Part shown: piece after piece, positions 1 through 8,388 of the stretch
Numbering within the stretch: the stretch's first letter is position 1
How the letters are laid out: each line of letters starts with the position of its first letter
Origin: CAXDOZ01 sp963991145
Lineage (GTDB): Bacteria; Bacteroidota; Bacteroidia; Chitinophagales; JABDMM01
Length of the DNA stretch: 18,630 nucleotides
Assembly (NCBI GenBank): GCA_963991145.1
Contig: CAXDOZ010000041.1
Span: forward strand, 1-18,630
Reading direction: 5' to 3'
Notes under the pieces: generated by a model
Seen by the model: only the letters and a program-made list of their open reading frames with translations
What the model was told of the DNA's origin: nothing
Database searches by the model: none
Made by a program: the position numbers and the translations under genes

Positions 1-3000
1 AATGATCAGGATCCAGAGAACAACATTGACAGCAGTTCTGTCGCGATAGTTTCCAATCCACCAAATGGTATGGTAACGGTCGATCCAGTTACTGGTGTGG
101 TGACTTACACGCCTAACCTGAACTACTTTGGACCTGACAGCTTTGTCTACGTAGTATGCGATACTGGAATCCCAGTTTATTGCGATACAGCTACTGTTTA
201 CATCAATGTTACTTCTGTCAACGATCTTGTATTTGCCAATGATGACTTCGATACGATTCTAACAGACTCTTCAGCAGTAGTAATTGTACTGGCAAATGAT
301 ACTGATGTAGATAATAATATTGATCCAACAAGTGTGACTGTGATCGGTGGACCTAATAATGGTGTAGCCACTGTGAATCCAGTGAACGGAGTTCTTACTT
401 ATCAACCTGATACAGGATGGAGTGGAACAGATACAATCGTGTATGCAGTATGCGATAGCGGAATGCCAATCTACTGTGATACTGCACTAGTGATCATTAC
501 TGTAATTGATCCATGTATCGACTTTGCTGTAACAGCAAATAAGGTAGATATCTCATGTTTCAATGCGAGCGATGGATCTCTAGGAGTGATTGCTTCAGGT
601 GGAGACGGAATCTACTCTTATCAGTGGTCTGATAACTTCGGTGGCGGTGCCATTAACACCGGACTTCCTCCGGGAGCTATTAGTGTAACTGTTACAGACA
701 GCTACGGATGTAGAATTGTTATTGACGAGGTTATCAATGAGCCTGCTCAATTGGTAGTAAACATTGCCGGGGTTAATCCTGGATTTGTTGGAGGAACCGG
801 TTCTGCTTCTGCAAACCCAACTGGTGGAACAGCTCCATATACTTACTTCTGGAGTAATGGTTCATCAAATCAGGCAATCACGAATCTTCCATCAAATGCC
901 ATCTATTGTGTTACAGTAACAGATGCAAATGGATGTCAGTCAAGTGAGTGTGTAGTGATCTCAGATCCTCCTTGTCCACTTGATGATACGCTGACAAGTA
1001 CACCAGTTTCCTGCTTCGGAGGAATGGACGGTACGGCTACTGCTACGGCAATCTTCCCAACTGGTCCGGTTTCTTACCAGTGGAATGATGGACAGACTAC
1101 AAGAACTGCTATTGCACTTGACGCGGGTGTTTACACAGTAACTATTACTGACTCAATCGGATGTACTACATCAGGAGCTGTTGTGGTTGTTCAACCTACA
1201 CCTGTTGTAGCAATCGCTGTTGGAACGGATGAAACATCATTCAACGGAAATGATGGAACAGCAGCTGCTATCCCATCAGGCGGAACGCCTCCATATACTT
1301 TTGCATGGTCGAATGGAGCTACTTCAGATAGCTTGACAGGTCTTGCTCCAGGTACATATTGTGTTACCGTAATTGATTCAAATGGATGTATGGATGATGC
1401 CTGTATTACAATCCAGGCGGTGTCTTGTAACCTATCTGTTTCAATCATCAGAACGAATCCTTCATGTAATGGATTCAACAATGGTGCTGGAATTGCAATC
1501 GCTCAGAATGGTACTGGAGCATTGACATACAACTGGTCAAACGGAGATACAACTGCTACGATCTCCGGACTAAGCTCAGGAAATTATACTCTGACAGTTT
1601 CCGATCAGCTAGGATGTACTGCTGTATCGAGTATGACTATAACTGACCCACCATTATTAAGTATTGGTCTTGTACCTACAAATATTACCTGTTTCGGATT
1701 TGGAAACGGATCAATTGACCTTACCGTAGTTGGCGGAACTCAGCCATACAACTTCAATTGGTCAACCGGATTTAATGTAGAGGATCAGAATAATCTACTA
1801 GCAGGATCTTATTCTGTGACAGTTACAGATAATAATGGATGTGTTAGAATTGACACTGTCGATATCCTTGAGCCCGCACTATTGGTAGTTGACTCGATCA
1901 TTGGAAACAATACTACTACCCTAGGTGGAAGTGATGGTTCTGCTACGGTTTATGTTAGCGGAGGAAGACCTGGTTACAGTTATCTATGGAGTAATGGAAA
2001 CACTACCCCGATTGCAACCAGTCTGAGTGCAGGTACTTACTGTGTGACAGTCACAGACCTTAATGGATGTACCGTTTCAAGCTGTGTCCTAATTGAGGAT
2101 CCAAGCTGTGATAGCTTAGCAGTAACTACTGGAATTGCACAGATCATTTCTTGTAATGGAGCAAATGATGGAGCTGTATTTGCAAATGCTACAGGTGGAG
2201 TTGCACCATATACATACTCATGGAGTAGTGGAGCATTTGGAGACACGATCAATAATCTTGCTCCAAACCTTTATAGTGTGACTGTAACTGATTTTGCTGG
2301 TTGTACAATTACAGGTTCAATAAGTATCTCCGAACCACCAGTTCTATCAACTACAATTAGTCCGAGTGACGCATCATGTAATAATACCAATGACGGTTCG
2401 GCTACTGCTAACCCATTAGGAGGTACTGCCCCATATAGCTATTTGTGGTCAAATGGTGATACTAACCAGACTGCAGACAGCCTTATGGTTGGTTCTTACC
2501 AGCTTACTGTAACAGATGTTAATGGATGTCAGGCATTTGCTTCAACTACCATTAACTCAATCAATAACCTTGTACTTACCGGTCCATTCATTGGTCCAGG
2601 TGTAGCATGTGAGAATACAACAGTATCCTACTTCATTACACCTCCGGCACAGCCTTATGATTCTCTTATCTGGACTGTACCTGCAGGATCTCAAGTGATA
2701 AGTGGACAGGGAACAAATAGTATTATCGTTCAGGTTGGTCCAAACAGCGGTTCAGTTTGTGTAACTGCTTACGATCTCTGTGGACCAATTGCACCAGTTT
2801 GTCAACCATTAATTGTCAACCCAGCACCGGTAATTACATTTAGTGGAGATGACACCATTTGCCTTGGTGAATCAGCGAACCTGTTTGTATCAGCTATTGG
2901 TCCAAACTACTCTTACAACTGGAGCCCACCATTTACTTTGAGCTGCTTCAATTGTCAGAATCCTGTTGCTACGCCAGCAGTGACAACCAAATACTATGTT

Positions 3001-6000
3001 GTTGTAACCAATACAAGTACAGGATGTCAAACCTTCGATTCATTGACTGTAGTTGTGAATCAACCACCAACAGCATTTGGTGACTCAGCTAGAATGAATG
3101 AGGATACTTCAGGAGTTACAATCGCTGTAACAGCAAATGATACCGATCCGGAAGGAGATAGTCTTACTGCACATATTGTGACTCAGGGATCTAATGGTAC
3201 TGCCATTGTGAATCCTGATCAATCGATCACTTACATTCCAGATCTGAACTTCAATGGAATCGATACAGTGGTTTACGCTGCATGCAATGCAATTTGTCCG
3301 GATCTATGTGATACTGCATTATTGATCCTAACTGTAGATCCGATCAACGATCAGATCATTGCGGTGAATGACACTGTAAGCACACTTGAGGATTCTCTAT
3401 TGAATATCCCGGTTCTTGGAAATGATATTGACGTTGACAATAACATCGATACGAGCAGTGTAGCTATTGTTAACAATCCATCGAATGGTGTGGTGACAGT
3501 TCTTCCAAATGGAACAATTAACTATCAGCCAGATACCAACTTCAATGGTCAGGATAGCTTTGTCTATGTAGTCTGTGACACAGGAATACCAGTTTATTGT
3601 GATACTGCTGTTGTCTACATTAATGTAATCCCAGTTAATGATCCGCCTGTGGCGAATAAGGATACAGCTGTTACACTGGAGGATAGCTCAATTTCGATAC
3701 CGATCCTTGTAAATGACTTCGATGTCGATAACAATATCGATACCCTGAACGGATTGTCTGTATTTGTTGGAGCTCCAAACGGAACGGTTAATTACGATCC
3801 ATTAACAGCAACATTCAGATACACTCCGAATGCCAACTTCAATGGTGTCGACAGCTTTATTTATGTCCTTTGTGATACTGGTATTCCGGTATTCTGTGAC
3901 ACAGCTGTTGTATGCATTAATGTGATTCCGGTTAATGATCCTCCATTCGTACCGAATGTTCAGGATACAACATTTGAAGACAGCGCAATTACAATTTGTC
4001 CTCCTGCATTTGACGTCGACGTTCCTGGTGATTCACTAGTAATCAGCATTTGTGGTAATCCTTCAAACGGAGTTGTAACGCTTGTTGGTGATAGCTGCTT
4101 CACTTATCAGCCAGATACCAACTTCAATGGAATTGATACACTATGTGTGACATTCTGTGATACCTCTGGAGCTTGTGACTCTGCTCAGGTAGTGATTGTT
4201 GTTCTTCCGGTGAATGATCCTCCGGTGGCGAATAATGATAGCGTAACTGTTCTTGAGGATAGTTCCGTTGCTATTCCTGTCCTTGTGAATGACTTCGATA
4301 TTGATAACAACATCGACACCTTAGGAGGTGTAGGTGCAATTAGCGGTCCATTCCATGGAACGGTGAATTACAACCAGCTGACTGGAATATTCACTTATAC
4401 TCCGGATACCAACTTCAATGGTCAGGATAGCTTTGTATATGTGCTTTGTGATACGGGAATTCCAGTCTACTGTGATACGGCAATAGTCTTCATTACGGTA
4501 ATTCCTGTCAACGATACTCCGGTTGCCGGAAATGTAATTGACACAACTTTAGAGGATAGCGCAATTGTAATTTGTCCTCCTGTTTATGATCCTGATGTAC
4601 CAGGCGACTCATTAACTCTAAGTCTATGTGGCGGACCTTCAAACGGTATTGTTGTTCTTAATGGCGACTCATGTCTGACTTATCAGCCGGATACGAACTT
4701 CAATGGAAATGATACACTATGCATCACTTTCTGTGATACTTCAGGAGCATGCGATACTGCGCAGATCATCATTGTAGTGATCCCGGTTAACGATCCACCA
4801 GTTGCGATCGATGATACAGCTTCTGTAATTGAGGATAGTCTTGTAACTATTCCAATTCTGGCAAATGACTTTGACGTTGATGACAATATCGACTCAAGCT
4901 CTGTGACATTGAGCTCCGGACCGAATAATGGTACAGCGACTTACGATCCGATCACAGGTCTGTTCACCTATGAACCGGATACTAATTTCAATGGAATCGA
5001 CAGCTTCGTATATGTAGTTTGCGATACAGGAATTCCAGTTTACTGTGATTCTGCTACTGTGATCATTACAGTTATTCCTGTGAATGATCCACCATTTATC
5101 TCTGATCTGTACGACAGTATTCCGAAGGATAGCTTCATCGTAGTATGTCCTCCATTTGGAGATGTAGATGTTCCTGGGGACAGCCTCAACCTAAGTCTGT
5201 GCGGAGGACCAAATAATGGTACTGCGGTAATCTTAGCTAACGATAGTTGTATCCTTTACACACCAAACTTCAGATGGTATGGATTTGATACCTTCTGTGT
5301 AGTGATCTGTGATACAAGCGGTGCTTGCGATACAGCTCAGATCGTGATCAAGGTTTACGAAGTATGTGGACCAGTGATCGCACTATTCGATTATGGAGTG
5401 ACCGATACGAATACTGCCATCACAATTGATGTTCAGGGTAACGATACAATTCCTAAGAATCTGGGAGCAATTACAAGTATTGTAAGTGGTCCTAATAATG
5501 GAACAGTAGTCGTAGTGAACCTTGACAGTGTGATCTATACTCCGGATTCAGGATTCATTGGAACGGATACCTTCTTCTACTCTGTATGTAACTTCTGTGA
5601 TAGCGTAGATTACTGCGATACTCAGATGGTGATCATCGGAGTGAAAGCTGGGCCTTGTATGATCGATGCTGATGATGACTTCTACGGTATCGGTTATGAT
5701 CCGGGATGTGTTCGTCCATATCCAGTTCGAGCAAATGATACCAGCAACACGGTAATTCTTGTATTTGACATTATCTCCGGCCCGAACCGAGGAGTAGCCT
5801 TTACTCAGAATGACAGTATTGTCTACATCCCGGATGGAACGCCTGGTGGTTCAGATACACTGCAATACGTGATCTGTAATGCTTGTGATCTTTGTGATAC
5901 AGCCACCGTGATCTTCGATTACAGCCTGTATCCATGTAACAATGCATTCCCAATTATTACTCCAGATACGGTCACGGTATGTAGAGATAGCTGTATCGAT

Positions 6001-7377
6001 ATCAATGTTCTTGCAAATGACTTTGATACTGATTGGACTCAGATCGTTGACTCAATTGGATTCTTCAGTCAGGGAATACTTGGTTCTGTAACTAAGATCA
6101 ATGACAGCACATTGAGATACTGTCCGAATGTTGGCGTAGCTGGTTCAGATGTATTCTTCTACGAGGCATTTGATAATGGGGACCCAAGACTTGGAAACAC
6201 AGCTCCGGTTGTTGTTATCATTGATAGCTGTCCTCCAACAGGACCTGGTATTACCAATGTTGTTGGAAACATCGTTTACGATACCACTTACATGAATACA
6301 CCAATTACATTCTGTATTCCTGTAGTGGATAGCACCGGAGATAGTGTTTATGTATCTGCTCTGATCCTAAATCCAGGAAGTGGACAGATACTTGGAGTAT
6401 TTGACGGTGATAGCTGCTTTACTTATGAGCCAGATTCAAACTTCACAGGTAATGATACTTTGATCATTGTCTTCTGTGACGATGAACCTAATCCAAACTG
6501 TCTGGATGTGATTGTGGTGATAACAGTAATCGACACCACTCCAAATACACCACCGGTAGCAGTTGACGATAGCACATTTGTACTTAATAATGATACGGTC
6601 ACGATACCTGTGATAAACAATGACTTTGATCCTGACGGCGATAGTATCAGTCTATGTGGTATTACAGTCAATCCATCTCATGGTACGCTGATAGTCATTG
6701 GTAATGCAGTCATATATATACCTGATAGCACCTTTGCGGGAACAGATTCATTCGAGTATGTCCTTTGTGATTCGCTTGACTCCGACACAGCAACTGTGAT
6801 CATCGGTGTTGCTAATGTTCCAGTTGTGATTGCGGTAGATGACATCGATACGATTCTACTGGATGATAACTCAGTTACTATAGATCTGGGAGCAAATGAC
6901 ACCTTACCGGCAGGTACGGATACCAGCTTCGTGATCGTAACTGATCCTGCAGGTGGAACCGTATCAATCGATAATGAGGGTAATGTGACTTACTTCCCGA
7001 ATGACGATACTGAGCTTGATAGCTTCCAGTATGTGGTCACGGTAGTTGTTCATGGTGTTGCTTACAGCGATACTGCCTGGGTATACATAACTGTACTTCA
7101 GGAATTCTATATACCGAATGGATTCTCTCCAAACGGTGATGGAGTGAATGATGTGTTTGCAATTCCATTCCTCGATGTTCAGTATCCTGACGCGACCTTA
7201 AGCATCTTCAACAGATGGGGAGATGAGGTATGGATGAGCAATGGTCCTTATCAAAATGACTGGACTGGTGTCAACAGCCAGGGCGAGGCATTACCTGATG
7301 GTACCTATTACTTTATTTTGGATTACAACGATGGTATGACTGAACCTATCATCAAATTTGTAGTGATTCACAGATAA
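1..7377 (+). CDS. Giant T9SS surface adhesin, 5' partial (cadherin-like and SprB repeats, type B C-terminal sorting domain)
   Basis: The reading frame is open from base 1, so the gene starts upstream of the window; 2458 codons are visible up to TAA at 7375. The ATG at 70 lies inside a repeat and is not the real start. Domain order, numbering from base 1: two cadherin-like (tandem-95/Big_9-type) repeats, residues 1-170; nine SprB repeats, about 172-854; two PKD/Ig-like domains, about 855-1021; about fourteen cadherin-like repeats, about 1022-2369; CHU_C gliding-motility-associated C-terminal domain, about 2371-2458, with GFSPNGDGVNDVF, NRWGDEVW and LPDGTYYF. Repeats carry acidic DxDxDxxxD-like segments (NDFDVDNNID) typical of calcium-binding linkers, and paired cysteines. 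No catalytic domain is visible. Family knowledge: such proteins are secreted by T9SS and stay at the surface as adhesins or gliding filaments, as SprB does in Flavobacterium. A PorP/SprF gene follows 10 nt downstream. Substrate or binding target cannot be told from sequence. Confidence 0.93.
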   Translation, partial: NDQDPENNIDSSSVAIVSNPPNGMVTVDPVTGVVTYTPNLNYFGPDSFVYVVCDTGIPVYCDTATVYINVTSVNDLVFANDDFDTILTDSSAVVIVLANDTDVDNNIDPTSVTVIGGPNNGVATVNPVNGVLTYQPDTGWSGTDTIVYAVCDSGMPIYCDTALVIITVIDPCIDFAVTANKVDISCFNASDGSLGVIASGGDGIYSYQWSDNFGGGAINTGLPPGAISVTVTDSYGCRIVIDEVINEPAQLVVNIAGVNPGFVGGTGSASANPTGGTAPYTYFWSNGSSNQAITNLPSNAIYCVTVTDANGCQSSECVVISDPPCPLDDTLTSTPVSCFGGMDGTATATAIFPTGPVSYQWNDGQTTRTAIALDAGVYTVTITDSIGCTTSGAVVVVQPTPVVAIAVGTDETSFNGNDGTAAAIPSGGTPPYTFAWSNGATSDSLTGLAPGTYCVTVIDSNGCMDDACITIQAVSCNLSVSIIRTNPSCNGFNNGAGIAIAQNGTGALTYNWSNGDTTATISGLSSGNYTLTVSDQLGCTAVSSMTITDPPLLSIGLVPTNITCFGFGNGSIDLTVVGGTQPYNFNWSTGFNVEDQNNLLAGSYSVTVTDNNGCVRIDTVDILEPALLVVDSIIGNNTTTLGGSDGSATVYVSGGRPGYSYLWSNGNTTPIATSLSAGTYCVTVTDLNGCTVSSCVLIEDPSCDSLAVTTGIAQIISCNGANDGAVFANATGGVAPYTYSWSSGAFGDTINNLAPNLYSVTVTDFAGCTITGSISISEPPVLSTTISPSDASCNNTNDGSATANPLGGTAPYSYLWSNGDTNQTADSLMVGSYQLTVTDVNGCQAFASTTINSINNLVLTGPFIGPGVACENTTVSYFITPPAQPYDSLIWTVPAGSQVISGQGTNSIIVQVGPNSGSVCVTAYDLCGPIAPVCQPLIVNPAPVITFSGDDTICLGESANLFVSAIGPNYSYNWSPPFTLSCFNCQNPVATPAVTTKYYVVVTNTSTGCQTFDSLTVVVNQPPTAFGDSARMNEDTSGVTIAVTANDTDPEGDSLTAHIVTQGSNGTAIVNPDQSITYIPDLNFNGIDTVVYAACNAICPDLCDTALLILTVDPINDQIIAVNDTVSTLEDSLLNIPVLGNDIDVDNNIDTSSVAIVNNPSNGVVTVLPNGTINYQPDTNFNGQDSFVYVVCDTGIPVYCDTAVVYINVIPVNDPPVANKDTAVTLEDSSISIPILVNDFDVDNNIDTLNGLSVFVGAPNGTVNYDPLTATFRYTPNANFNGVDSFIYVLCDTGIPVFCDTAVVCINVIPVNDPPFVPNVQDTTFEDSAITICPPAFDVDVPGDSLVISICGNPSNGVVTLVGDSCFTYQPDTNFNGIDTLCVTFCDTSGACDSAQVVIVVLPVNDPPVANNDSVTVLEDSSVAIPVLVNDFDIDNNIDTLGGVGAISGPFHGTVNYNQLTGIFTYTPDTNFNGQDSFVYVLCDTGIPVYCDTAIVFITVIPVNDTPVAGNVIDTTLEDSAIVICPPVYDPDVPGDSLTLSLCGGPSNGIVVLNGDSCLTYQPDTNFNGNDTLCITFCDTSGACDTAQIIIVVIPVNDPPVAIDDTASVIEDSLVTIPILANDFDVDDNIDSSSVTLSSGPNNGTATYDPITGLFTYEPDTNFNGIDSFVYVVCDTGIPVYCDSATVIITVIPVNDPPFISDLYDSIPKDSFIVVCPPFGDVDVPGDSLNLSLCGGPNNGTAVILANDSCILYTPNFRWYGFDTFCVVICDTSGACDTAQIVIKVYEVCGPVIALFDYGVTDTNTAITIDVQGNDTIPKNLGAITSIVSGPNNGTVVVVNLDSVIYTPDSGFIGTDTFFYSVCNFCDSVDYCDTQMVIIGVKAGPCMIDADDDFYGIGYDPGCVRPYPVRANDTSNTVILVFDIISGPNRGVAFTQNDSIVYIPDGTPGGSDTLQYVICNACDLCDTATVIFDYSLYPCNNAFPIITPDTVTVCRDSCIDINVLANDFDTDWTQIVDSIGFFSQGILGSVTKINDSTLRYCPNVGVAGSDVFFYEAFDNGDPRLGNTAPVVVIIDSCPPTGPGITNVVGNIVYDTTYMNTPITFCIPVVDSTGDSVYVSALILNPGSGQILGVFDGDSCFTYEPDSNFTGNDTLIIVFCDDEPNPNCLDVIVVITVIDTTPNTPPVAVDDSTFVLNNDTVTIPVINNDFDPDGDSISLCGITVNPSHGTLIVIGNAVIYIPDSTFAGTDSFEYVLCDSLDSDTATVIIGVANVPVVIAVDDIDTILLDDNSVTIDLGANDTLPAGTDTSFVIVTDPAGGTVSIDNEGNVTYFPNDDTELDSFQYVVTVVVHGVAYSDTAWVYITVLQEFYIPNGFSPNGDGVNDVFAIPFLDVQYPDATLSIFNRWGDEVWMSNGPYQNDWTGVNSQGEALPDGTYYFILDYNDGMTEPIIKFVVIHR
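514..2562 (+). repeat. Array of nine SprB repeats inside the giant adhesin
   Basis: Nine units of about 225 nt (75 aa) follow one another, each with the SprB signature: a start such as ISCFNASDGS, a GGTAPYTY-like core, W followed by S(N/S/T)G, and a VTVTD.NGC end. Units begin near 550, 770, 990, 1220, 1441, 1668, 1897, 2126 and 2350 (first conserved residues). Two subtypes alternate: some start with a Cys (SC), others (near 770, 1220, 1897) lack it and instead read YCVTV followed by a second late Cys. SprB repeats are known from the motile surface adhesin SprB of gliding Flavobacteria; here they form the middle of the filament, between two blocks of cadherin-like domains. Confidence 0.88.
2563..3063 (+). 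other. Two PKD/Ig-like domains between repeat arrays
   Basis: This stretch of the adhesin matches neither repeat array. The first part (about 2572-2820) reads like the Bacteroidota PKD-like fold: CENTTVSYFI, LIWTVPAGSQVISGQGTNS and VCVTAYDLCG. The second (about 2823-3060) has ICLGESANLFVSA, YNWSPP and TKYYVVVTN, typical of Ig/PKD-like domains found in CHU_C proteins. They probably act as spacers joining the SprB block to the long cadherin-like block. The family assignment is from motif reading only. Confidence 0.6.
3064..7107 (+). repeat. Array of about fourteen cadherin-like repeats in the giant adhesin
   Basis: Units of about 285-300 nt (95-100 aa) begin near 3064, 3361, 3646, 3931, 4216, 4516, 4801, 5091, 5362, 5658, 5938, 6241, 6560 and 6835. 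A typical unit has PPVANND at the start, a NDFDVDNNID acidic loop, a PDTNFNG.DSFVY strand and a CDTGIPVYCDTA cysteine hairpin, ending VIPVNDPP. Units at 3931, 4516 and 5091 are a second class, with VICPP, DVDVPGDSL and CDTSGACD. From 5362 onward the units diverge and lose regularity. Two further copies of the first class lie at 1-510, before the SprB block. Acidic loops suggest calcium-stiffened rods. Confidence 0.85.
7108..7374 (+). other. CHU_C / type B T9SS C-terminal sorting domain of the giant adhesin
   Basis: The last 88 or so residues match the gliding-motility-associated C-terminal domain: PNGFSPNGDGVNDVF, then a strand with LSIFNRWGDEVW, then LPDGTYYFILDY and a final KFVVIHR. In Flavobacterium johnsoniae SprB, a C-terminal region of this kind directs T9SS secretion and requires a SprF-type partner. 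The very next gene encodes such a partner. The equivalent domain of the second adhesin is at about 13035-13298. Confidence 0.9.
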
Positions 7378-7387
7378 GCCTAGAACT

Positions 7388-8368
7388 ATGAAAGCGCTTA
7401 AAATCATATCGATCCTTTTTGGTGTTCTGCTCTTCGGAGCAGATAGCCTAAAGGCGCAGCAGGACGCAGCTTATAGTATGTATATGTTCAATGGCATGTA
7501 CATCAATCCTGCCTATGCGGGTAGTAGAGATTATGCTGTGATTGAAGCCTTGTACAGGCATCAATGGGTAGGTGTGGAAGGAGCTCCAAGGTCAGGTTCG
7601 ATCGGGATAAACTCTCCTTTCAAAAAGAAGCAATACGCATTAGGAGCCATCTACAGTTTCGATAAGATCGGGCTTACAGATATGAACTCAATGTATCTGA
7701 GCTTCGCTTACCGTCTGAGGTTCAAGAATAACATGAAGCTGGCCTTCGGTATTCAGGCAGGATTCACATCCTACCAGAATGAATTGAGTTTTGCTGATCT
7801 CCCAAATCAGGGAGCAGTAGGTGATGCTACATTTATGGTTGATGAATCTTTGTTCCTGCCCAACTTTGGTTTTGGAATATGGTTTCATCACGATCGCTTT
7901 TATGTTGGTGCGAGTATTCCGCACCTTCTTACTCCAAAGCTTTCTTCAAGAGTTCAATCTACGGCAACAGATGCTGTAGCTCGTCAATATAACCACTGGC
8001 TTTTGACTGGTGGATTTGTTGTTGGGGCAAAAGAGTCTTGGATAAAGGTCAAACCGTCGTTCTTGTTCAAATATGTTAAGAACGCGCCGATGAGTTGGGA
8101 CATTAATTTGGGATTTTTGTTTATCGACCGCTTCTGGCTAGCCGCCGGATATAGGATTGGTGGTAATCTCGAGAGCGGTGGAGGTAACTCAATTATGGCG
8201 TTGACAGAGTTTAAAATCACTCCTCAATTAAGGATCGGATATGCTTATGACTATAGCCTTTCCAAATTGGTGGACTTTAACTCAGGATCTCACGAGATAA
8301 TGCTGGGTTATGACTTTGGCTTCGATATGAAGCGATATGCTAATCCAAGGTATATCCGCTATTTCTAA
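7388..8368 (+). CDS. PorP/SprF-family type IX secretion outer-membrane protein (copy 1)
   Basis: The 326-residue product has a signal peptide of about 24 residues ending KAQ, then the PorP/SprF family signature MYMFNGMYINPAYAGSR (residues 31-47), YRHQWVGVEGAP, LGAIYSFDKIG and a long run of alternating beta strands ending HEIMLGYDFGFD and NPRYIRYF. Length fits the family (about 300-340). The family forms outer-membrane beta-barrels. SprF is needed for secretion or surface attachment of SprB, and proteins with type B sorting domains usually have their own SprF-like partner nearby. It lies 10 nt after the giant adhesin, so it is most likely that protein's dedicated anchor or secretion factor (inference). 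The ATG at 7388 begins a good signal peptide; no Shine-Dalgarno is seen. It is a paralogue of the product at 13305-14255: both genes begin ATGAAAGCG. Confidence 0.92.
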   Translation: MKALKIISILFGVLLFGADSLKAQQDAAYSMYMFNGMYINPAYAGSRDYAVIEALYRHQWVGVEGAPRSGSIGINSPFKKKQYALGAIYSFDKIGLTDMNSMYLSFAYRLRFKNNMKLAFGIQAGFTSYQNELSFADLPNQGAVGDATFMVDESLFLPNFGFGIWFHHDRFYVGASIPHLLTPKLSSRVQSTATDAVARQYNHWLLTGGFVVGAKESWIKVKPSFLFKYVKNAPMSWDINLGFLFIDRFWLAAGYRIGGNLESGGGNSIMALTEFKITPQLRIGYAYDYSLSKLVDFNSGSHEIMLGYDFGFDMKRYANPRYIRYF

Positions 8369-8388
8369 GCCTAATTAACTAAAACACG

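Noticed and set aside
514..5360. Regularly spaced repeats as a possible CRISPR array
   Set aside because: The repeats are 225-300 nt units in one open reading frame with conserved protein and drifting codons, not short identical repeats with unique spacers.
1191..6902. Several antisense open frames of 60-100 codons inside the giant adhesin
   Set aside because: They lie opposite repeated coding sequence with a strong codon pattern, have no recognisable domains or upstream signals, and recur at equivalent places in repeats, as expected for shadows.
7375..8373. The same 8 bases (TAAGCCTA) at the stop of the giant adhesin (7375) and of the first PorP/SprF (8366)
   Set aside because: Half of it is the stop codon, the match is short, and it is absent at the equivalent junctions of the second cassette; chance is sufficient.
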